Shown piece by piece: positions 6,258 to 11,871 of a stretch of DNA of 11,871 bases. This stretch comes from Candidatus Omnitrophota bacterium (GTDB taxonomy: Bacteria > Omnitrophota > Gorgyraeia > Gorgyraeales > Gorgyraeaceae). The notes beneath the pieces are model-generated. The model saw only the letters and a program-made list of their open reading frames with translations. It was not told where the DNA came from and searched no databases. The DNA is taken from the NCBI GenBank assembly GCA_013202925.1, contig JABMRA010000114.1, positions 1 through 11,871 on the forward strand, in the 5' to 3' direction. Position 1 is the stretch's first letter. Each line of letters begins with the position of its first letter. The translations under genes were made by a program, and so were the position numbers.

Positions 6258-7702
6258 TGGAGCTCAATAAACTCACTGCGCACGAACTCATCGGCATTCT
6301 CAATAAAGGCGATATATTGCCTATAGATATATGCAATACGCTTATAGGGGCAGTGCGCAAAAAAGACCAAGGCATTAATGCCGTGGTGCATTTTGATGAT
6401 AAGAAGCCGGTTGAGAGGTGCAAGGCGCTTGGCAATGATAAATCAGGGGCGCTGTGGGGCATCCCGATCTTTATAAAAGACAATATATGCGTAAAGGATG
6501 AACTCACCACGTGTTCTTCGAATATACTCGAGGGATTCAGGCCTCCTTACAATGCCACGGTCATAGACAAACTCCTGTGCTCAGGCGCAGTATTGATGGG
6601 CAAGACCAACATGGACGAGTTTGCATTCGGCTCTTCCACTGAGACGTCGTGCTATGGCGCTACGAGAAACCCATGGGATCCAGAGAGGATCCCCGGCGGG
6701 TCCAGCGGCGGCTCTGCGGCATGCGTGGCAGCGGATGAGGCGATCTTTGCGCTGGGCTCTGATACAGGCGGTTCAATAAGACAGCCTGCCTCGCTGTGCG
6801 GCGTGGTCGGCCTGAAGCCAACGTACGGCCGTGTCTCCCGATACGGCCTGATAGCGTTTGCGTCGTCCCTTGATCAAATAGGACCCATTGCGAAGGACGT
6901 TGAAGACGCAGCACTTTTGTTAAAGGTGATCGCAGGGCATGATGATATGGACTCCACGTCAGTTGATATGCCCGTGCCTGATTATCCAGCCCTTATAAAA
7001 CAGGACATAAAGGGCCTGAAGATCGGCGTGCCAAAGGAATATTTCATCAAGGGCATTGACCCTGAAGTCAAGCAGGCTGTGCGTAGCGCGATAGATAAGA
7101 TCGAAAAGATGGGCGCAGTGTGCGAAGACATGAGCCTGCCGCATACAGAATACGCAGTGGCTGTTTATTATTTGGTTGCCACAGCTGAGGCGAGCTCGAA
7201 TCTGGCCAGGTTCGACGGCGTGCAATACGGCATGAGGCCAGGCCAGGTCACCTCAGTCATTGATATGCATAAAAAGACCAGGCAGCAGGGTTTTGGCAGC
7301 GAGGCAAAGCGCAGGATCATACTGGGGACATTCGCATTGTCCAGCGGTTATTACGACGCGTATTACTCAAGGGCCCTGAAGGTCAGGACCCTGATAAAAA
7401 GGGATTTTGACGAGGCATTCAAGAAATACGACGCCATACTCACGCCTACTTCTCCGACACCCGCATTTAAGATAGGCGAAAAGGTAGAGGACCCTCTTAC
7501 TATGTATCTTTCCGATATCTTTACAATATCCGCAAATCTGGCAGGCATCCCTTGCGTATCGATCCCGTGCGGATTTACAAAGGCGGGTCTGCCCGTAGGG
7601 CTTCAAATACTCGGCAAGGCGTTTGACGAAGAAACTGTTTTGAAGATAGCGCACCATTATGAACAGGCAACAGACTGGCACAAGAGAAGGCCGTTAACAT
7701 AA
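6257..7702 (+). CDS. gatA: Asp-tRNA(Asn)/Glu-tRNA(Gln) amidotransferase subunit A
   Basis: GatA is the amidase-signature subunit that releases ammonia from glutamine and channels it to GatB. It has 481 residues, full length for the family. The Ser-cis-Ser-Lys triad can be placed by spacing as Lys74 (GIPIFIKDN), Ser149 (PGGSSGGSA) and Ser173 (DTGGSIRQP), with the same 75- and 24-residue gaps as in characterised GatA. GLKPTYGRVSRYGLIAFASS and the C-terminal ANLAGIPCVSIPCGF and GLPVGLQILG are also standard. The ATG overlaps the gatC stop by one base. The gene implies that the organism makes Gln-tRNA and/or Asn-tRNA by the indirect route. Confidence 0.98.
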   Translation: MELNKLTAHELIGILNKGDILPIDICNTLIGAVRKKDQGINAVVHFDDKKPVERCKALGNDKSGALWGIPIFIKDNICVKDELTTCSSNILEGFRPPYNATVIDKLLCSGAVLMGKTNMDEFAFGSSTETSCYGATRNPWDPERIPGGSSGGSAACVAADEAIFALGSDTGGSIRQPASLCGVVGLKPTYGRVSRYGLIAFASSLDQIGPIAKDVEDAALLLKVIAGHDDMDSTSVDMPVPDYPALIKQDIKGLKIGVPKEYFIKGIDPEVKQAVRSAIDKIEKMGAVCEDMSLPHTEYAVAVYYLVATAEASSNLARFDGVQYGMRPGQVTSVIDMHKKTRQQGFGSEAKRRIILGTFALSSGYYDAYYSRALKVRTLIKRDFDEAFKKYDAILTPTSPTPAFKIGEKVEDPLTMYLSDIFTISANLAGIPCVSIPCGFTKAGLPVGLQILGKAFDEETVLKIAHHYEQATDWHKRRPLT

Positions 7703-7730
7703 ACCCAAGGCGCTTGACTTGACAAAGGAC

Positions 7731-9161
7731 ATGGCTTACGAGACAGTGATCGGTTTGGAAGTACATTTGCAGCTGAAGACAAAGAGCAAGGTTTTTTGCG
7801 GCTGCTCCACGGCCTTTGGCGCCCCGCCCAACGCACAGACCTGCCCTGTCTGTCTGGGGTTTCCCGGCTCGCTTCCTGTATTGAATAGGCAAGCGCTGAT
7901 GCTCGCGGCCAAGGTCGCCATTGCCCTGAATTGTCAGATTGCAAAAAAGATCCGGTTCGACAGAAAAAATTATTTTTACCCAGACCTGCCAAAGGCATTT
8001 CAGATCTCCCAGTTCGATCAGCCTCTGTCACAGCACGGATACCTCCCGGTCTCCATTGACGGCAAAGAAAAACGCATAAAGATAAGGAGGGTGCATCTGG
8101 AGGAAGACACAGGCAAACTCTTTCACCAGAAGGATTGCAGTCTTATAGATTTCAATCGCTCTGGTACGCCGCTTCTGGAGATAGTGAGCGAGCCAGACAT
8201 AAATTCGCCTGAGGATGCGTACGCCTATCTCACCTCCATCAAATCCCTCCTGCAGTATATAGATGTCTCTGATTGCAACATGGAGGAAGGCAGCCTGCGC
8301 TGCGACGCAAATATATCCCTGAGGAAACCAGGGGCCAAAGAGCTCGGCGTCAAGGCCGAGATAAAGAACATGAATTCATTCAAGGCCGTGAAGGCCGCGC
8401 TGGAATACGAACAGGCGAGACAGGCAGGGCTTCTGGACAGCGGCAAAGAAATAGTGCAGGAGACCCGTCTTTACGATGCGGCAAAAGACGTTACTGAATC
8501 CATGAGATCCAAGGAAGAGGCGCACGATTATAGATATTTTCCGGAACCAGACCTTGTGCCGTTCGATTTCGAGCAGGCGCTTTTGAAGGATATCAAGAGC
8601 TCCATACCAGAATTGCCGGGGCCGAGAAAAAAAAGGTTCATGGCGGACTACCATATCTCGGATTACGATGCCGCGGTCATGGTAGGCGACAAGGCCATGG
8701 CTGATTATTTTGAAAAATGCATATCCATCCACAAAAAACCAAAAGAGATCGCCAACTGGCTCATGGGAGACGTCTCTGCGTATATGAAGGAAAAAAATCT
8801 CACGATCGATGATTTAAACTTGAAATGGGCGCATCTTACGGGTATGCTTAAAATGATAGACGACGGGATTATCAGCGGAAAGATCGCAAAAACGCTTTTG
8901 ATCGAAATGATACAGACAGGCAAGGCCCCTGCCCAGCTGGTAAAAGACAAAGGGCTTGAGCAGATCTCTGACGCAGGCACGATAGAAAAGGCAGTGGCTG
9001 AGGCAATTGCGGAAAATCCCGGGATAGTCAGTGATTTCAAGGGCGGAAAACAAAACGCCATAATGGCCCTGATGGGCAAGGTAATGGCAAAGACAAAAGG
9101 CAAGGCAAACCCTAAAAAGGTAAACGAGGCACTTATGAAAAGATTGAAAGGAGCTGTATGA
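7731..9161 (+). CDS. gatB: Asp-tRNA(Asn)/Glu-tRNA(Gln) amidotransferase subunit B
   Basis: GatB binds the mischarged tRNA, phosphorylates the carboxylate of Glu or Asp and amidates it with ammonia from GatA. The family start MxYETVIGLEVHxQL fits the ATG at 7731. A TTG at 7719 is in frame and has AAGG eight bases upstream, so it cannot be excluded. The protein carries the zinc-binding form of the catalytic domain, a CxC pair and a CPVC pair early on, plus FDRKNYFYPDLPKAFQISQ, EEGSLRCDANIS and DYRYFPEPDL. The C-terminal helical and YqeY-like tail, which contacts tRNA, is complete, ending in KGKANPKKVNEALMK. The stop overlaps the ctpA start (ATGA). Confidence 0.97.
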   Translation: MAYETVIGLEVHLQLKTKSKVFCGCSTAFGAPPNAQTCPVCLGFPGSLPVLNRQALMLAAKVAIALNCQIAKKIRFDRKNYFYPDLPKAFQISQFDQPLSQHGYLPVSIDGKEKRIKIRRVHLEEDTGKLFHQKDCSLIDFNRSGTPLLEIVSEPDINSPEDAYAYLTSIKSLLQYIDVSDCNMEEGSLRCDANISLRKPGAKELGVKAEIKNMNSFKAVKAALEYEQARQAGLLDSGKEIVQETRLYDAAKDVTESMRSKEEAHDYRYFPEPDLVPFDFEQALLKDIKSSIPELPGPRKKRFMADYHISDYDAAVMVGDKAMADYFEKCISIHKKPKEIANWLMGDVSAYMKEKNLTIDDLNLKWAHLTGMLKMIDDGIISGKIAKTLLIEMIQTGKAPAQLVKDKGLEQISDAGTIEKAVAEAIAENPGIVSDFKGGKQNAIMALMGKVMAKTKGKANPKKVNEALMKRLKGAV

Positions 9162-10441
9162 ATAAAAAACTTGCTATAGCGCTTATTTTGGCAGCAGGGC
9201 TTTTGGTGTACGGGATCGGCATGGGCATTGCCGAGCTTGCTGAAAAGCCTAATGAGGCAGACGACCTGTATAAAGAACTGGAGCTCTTTTCGGATGCAGT
9301 AAGCATCATACGCTCAGATTATGTGGAAGAGCCGCAGTCAAAGGATCTCATATACGGCGCGTTAAAAGGCATGCTCGCGGCCCTGGATCCCTACAGCCAG
9401 TTCATGGACCCTGACACCTATAACGAGATGAGGATAGAGACTGAAGGCGAATTCGGCGGCATAGGCATAGAGATCACGATAAAAGACAATCTGTTGACAA
9501 TAATATCCCCTATAGACGACACGCCGGCATACAATGTCGGCCTTAAGGCCGGGGACAAGATCGTCAAAATAGACGGCGAGGTCACGAAAGACATAACGCT
9601 CATCGGGGCAGTCAAGAAACTGCGTGGCAAGCCAGGCACGGATGTCGACGTTACAGTGCTCAGGGAGAGTGAGAAAAAGCTCCTGGATTTTACTATCACA
9701 AGGTCAATAATAAAACTGGAGAGCATAAAGCGCTCAGAGGTCATAGAGCCGGACATCGGCTATATCAGGCTTGCAGAATTTCAGGAAAAGACCAGCAAGG
9801 ACCTGGAGTGGGCCCTCAGAAAGCTGGAGAAGAAGGGTATCAAAGGCCTCATTCTTGATCTCAGGAATAATCCCGGCGGGCTCCTTGATTCAGCAGTGGA
9901 AGTGTCAGAGAAGTTTTTGGAAGAGGGCAGGGTCGTTGTTTCAACAAAAGGCCGCATCGAAGAGCAAAACCTTATATTCAAATCAAAAAACAGGAACAAG
10001 CACCTGGATTACCCTATGGTAGTATTGGTAAACGGCGGAAGCGCGTCTGCTTCGGAGATCGTTGCCGGCGCAATACAGGATTACAAGAGAGGCATCATAA
10101 TGGGGACCAAGAGTTTTGGCAAGGGCTCTGTGCAGACAGTAGTGCCCCTGTCAGACGGCTCAGCAGTGCGCCTTACGACCAGTAAATATTTTACTCCAAA
10201 CGACCGCAGTATCCACGGGGAAGGCATCGTGCCTGATATAGTCGTGGAATACAAGGAGGCCCCAAAGGCAGTCGAAAAAGATAAAGAGGCGGAGATATTC
10301 GACGAACTTTTAGAGGACAAAGAGGTCAAGAAGGATAAGGACGAAGAAGAGAAAAAGGAAAAGAAAAAAGAGCCGTACGATAACCAGATCCTGAGCGCCG
10401 TTGATGTCTTGAGAGGGATAATATTGTACAGCGCAAAATAG
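9158..10441 (+). CDS. ctpA: C-terminal processing peptidase (S41 family), membrane-anchored
   Basis: Proteases of this family cut envelope proteins near their C-termini and are often controlled by their PDZ domain. Residues 1-25 form a signal anchor (MNKKLAIALILAAGLLVYG). A PDZ domain covers about 95-180, from GEFGGIGIEI to GDKIVKIDGE. The protease core includes LRNNPGGLLDSAV and the catalytic residues Ser297 (GGSASASE), Lys322 and Gln326 (GKGSVQ), with the 25- and 4-residue spacing of characterised CtpB. After the core, residues about 366-406 are a run dominated by Lys, Glu and Asp, followed by a short hydrophobic end. That charged segment is probably disordered and is not part of the catalytic fold. 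The ATG overlaps the gatB stop. Confidence 0.94.
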   Translation: MNKKLAIALILAAGLLVYGIGMGIAELAEKPNEADDLYKELELFSDAVSIIRSDYVEEPQSKDLIYGALKGMLAALDPYSQFMDPDTYNEMRIETEGEFGGIGIEITIKDNLLTIISPIDDTPAYNVGLKAGDKIVKIDGEVTKDITLIGAVKKLRGKPGTDVDVTVLRESEKKLLDFTITRSIIKLESIKRSEVIEPDIGYIRLAEFQEKTSKDLEWALRKLEKKGIKGLILDLRNNPGGLLDSAVEVSEKFLEEGRVVVSTKGRIEEQNLIFKSKNRNKHLDYPMVVLVNGGSASASEIVAGAIQDYKRGIIMGTKSFGKGSVQTVVPLSDGSAVRLTTSKYFTPNDRSIHGEGIVPDIVVEYKEAPKAVEKDKEAEIFDELLEDKEVKKDKDEEEKKEKKKEPYDNQILSAVDVLRGIILYSAK

Positions 10442-10444
10442 ATT

Positions 10445-11449
10445 ATGCTAATACTAGGTATAGAGACGTCTTGTGACGAGACAGCGGCGAGCGTAGTAAG
10501 GGACGGGACAGAGATCTTATCCAATTGCGTTTCTTCGAGCCTGAAATACCACAGGCGGTTTGGCGGAGTGATCCCTGAGATAGCCACCAGGCACCATGTG
10601 GAAAATATAGACAAGGTCGTGACCCGCTCTTTACATGATGCCGGCAGGGCAATAGAGGATGTCGATGCCGTGGCTGTGACGCAGGGGCCCGGGCTTGTGG
10701 GCGCGCTCCTTTCAGGTATCTCCTGCGCAAAGGCAATGGCTTTTGGACTGGCAATACCCCTGATCGCCGTGGACCATCTAAAGGCGCATGTCTATTCTGC
10801 CATGATGCGCAAGGATGTGCCGCAGTTTCCTTTTATAGGGCTGGTTATCTCAGGCGGCCATACGCGGCTTTGTCTCGTGAAGGATTTTGACGCATTTGCA
10901 GTGCTCGGCGATACGCTGGATGACGCGATAGGCGAGGCATACGACAAGGTGGCAAAGATCCTTGGCATGGGATATCCGGGAGGACCTATTATTGACCGGC
11001 TGGCAAAAAAGGGGGATCCAAACGCAATAAAGTTTACATGCAGGCCTATTAATGGCACGCTTGATTTTAGCTTCAGCGGGATCAAGACAGCGGTTCTTTA
11101 TTACATGAAGCGACAAGCGACAAGTGACAAGCGACAAGTGGCGGATGTAGCTGCCAGTTTCCAGGAGGCCGCCTTAAAGGTCATTGTAAAAAATTGCCTA
11201 AAGGCCATGGCAGCGCACAAAATAAATACCATTGTAGTGGGCGGGGGCGTAAGCGCAAATTCCAGATTCCGGCAGATGATAGCAAGAGAGGCAGAGTTTA
11301 AAAAATTCAAAACATATTTTCCGCCACTTGATCTATGCTCGGACAATGCTGCCATGATAGCAGGCCTGGCTTACAGGATGTTCAAAAAAGGCGCCAGGGC
11401 CGCGCTGGACGTAACAGCAAAGCTGAAGGGGGGTGGAGATGATTGGTGA
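10445..11449 (+). CDS. tsaD: tRNA t6A37 threonylcarbamoyltransferase TsaD
   Basis: TsaD transfers threonylcarbamoyl to A37 of tRNAs reading ANN codons, working with TsaB and TsaE. It is essential in most bacteria. At 334 residues it is full length. Visible motifs are GIETSCDETA (5-14), the metal ligands His111 and His115 (DHLKAH), ISGGHT (135-140), LGDTLDDAIGEAYDKVA, PGGPIID, FSFSGIKTAV (208-217), VGGGVSANSRFR and the metal-binding Asp300 in CSDNAAM. Residues 222-232 (KRQATSDKRQV) are encoded by a 7-nt tandem repeat lying in a loop that varies in the family. The gene begins three bases after the ctpA stop with no clear ribosome site, which suggests coupling. Confidence 0.97.
   Translation: MLILGIETSCDETAASVVRDGTEILSNCVSSSLKYHRRFGGVIPEIATRHHVENIDKVVTRSLHDAGRAIEDVDAVAVTQGPGLVGALLSGISCAKAMAFGLAIPLIAVDHLKAHVYSAMMRKDVPQFPFIGLVISGGHTRLCLVKDFDAFAVLGDTLDDAIGEAYDKVAKILGMGYPGGPIIDRLAKKGDPNAIKFTCRPINGTLDFSFSGIKTAVLYYMKRQATSDKRQVADVAASFQEAALKVIVKNCLKAMAAHKINTIVVGGGVSANSRFRQMIAREAEFKKFKTYFPPLDLCSDNAAMIAGLAYRMFKKGARAALDVTAKLKGGGDDW
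11110..11137 (+). repeat. Heptanucleotide tandem repeat inside tsaD
   Basis: Four consecutive 7-nt units read GCGACAA, GCGACAA, GTGACAA, GCGACAA, and a partial GTG follows. Because seven is not a multiple of three, the repeat encodes a 7-residue period (KRQATSD, then KRQ). Gain or loss of one unit would shift the tsaD frame, whereas three units would not. Confidence 0.9.
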
Positions 11450-11871
11450 TGGACAGATAGTTTTGAGATTGTTGATAGGCGCGGTATTGGGAGGGATGGT
11501 AGGTTTTGAAAGGGAGAGGCACAATAAAAGAATAGCCGGCTTCAGGACGCATATACTTGTTTGTGTCGGCTCTACCCTTATTATGTTGACGTCCATGTAT
11601 ATATTCGATCTTTACGGCACCAGGGCGCCAGTGGATCCCGCGAGGATCGCCGCAGGCGTCATAACAGGCATCGGGTTCCTGGGCGCGGGCACGATCATCC
11701 GTTCAAGCGTATCCGTCACAGGCCTTACCACAGCCGCCAGTTTGTGGACTGTTTCAGGTATAGGCCTGGCGGTTGGATGCGGTTTTTATACGGCAGCCTA
11801 TGCAGCGACTATTATTGTCATGGCTGCGCTTTATTTATTGCGGAAGATTCCGATAGAAGAGAAAAAAGAGA
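11439..11871 (+). CDS. MgtC/SapB family membrane protein (5' part, runs off the right edge)
   Basis: About 144 codons of an MgtC/SapB-type inner-membrane protein are present. Members of this family include virulence factors that affect magnesium adaptation and the F-type ATP synthase, but many have unknown roles. The family signatures are clear: a first helix (IVLRLLIGAVLGGMVGFERE), the conserved AGFRTHILVCVGS, DPARIAAGVITGIGFLGAG, then VTGLTTAASLW and several more hydrophobic helices. The sequence leaves the window at an EEKKE stretch, so a cytoplasmic C-terminal domain may follow. The ATG lies 11 bases inside the end of tsaD and has a GGGGGTGGAG stretch immediately before it, indicating coupled translation. 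Confidence 0.9.
   Translation, partial: MIGDGQIVLRLLIGAVLGGMVGFERERHNKRIAGFRTHILVCVGSTLIMLTSMYIFDLYGTRAPVDPARIAAGVITGIGFLGAGTIIRSSVSVTGLTTAASLWTVSGIGLAVGCGFYTAAYAATIIVMAALYLLRKIPIEEKKE

Overview
The window is a compact stretch of bacterial chromosome dominated by housekeeping genes. Only one promoter region is obvious, in the divergent gap between recA and the rest. Evidence for a Gram-negative-type (diderm) bacterium is a periplasmic SurA-type chaperone with a signal peptide, a membrane-anchored C-terminal processing protease, and the order surA-pdxA-rsmA known from Proteobacteria. Here that order continues into gatCAB, a ctp protease and tsaD. The GatCAB set, the DUF4870-like membrane protein and moderate GC content make me favour an uncultivated lineage such as Candidatus Omnitrophota. 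That assignment is inference from gene content and has not been tested by a tree.

Layout. Bases 1-733 (minus strand) hold the first 244 codons of recA. Bases 734-1011 are non-coding: a recA promoter and ribosome binding site, then a dense cluster of palindromes. From 1012 to the right edge everything is on the plus strand and tightly packed, with overlapping or nearly touching genes: a shortened mfd, surA-like, pdxA, rsmA, a small three-helix membrane protein, gatC, gatA, gatB, ctpA, tsaD and the 5' part of an mgtC-family gene. The spacing suggests one long operon.

How the genes fit together. RecA and Mfd are DNA maintenance genes. SurA-like and CtpA act in the envelope. RsmA, GatCAB and TsaD all serve translation (16S rRNA dimethylation, Gln-tRNA/Asn-tRNA amidation and tRNA t6A37). 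PdxA makes pyridoxal phosphate.

What is unusual. (1) mfd has 630 codons instead of about 1150. It lacks the UvrA-binding domain 2, domain 3 and the C-terminal domain 7, but keeps an intact RNA-polymerase-interaction domain and translocase motor. (2) Its 5' break sits exactly at a perfect 16-bp palindrome belonging to a repeat cluster with four copies of one 8-bp core. (3) pdxA has lost about 47 residues in one N-terminal block while keeping its metal ligands at exact spacing. (4) tsaD carries a 7-nt tandem repeat inside its reading frame. I found no defence system, CRISPR array, RNA gene or complete mobile element.
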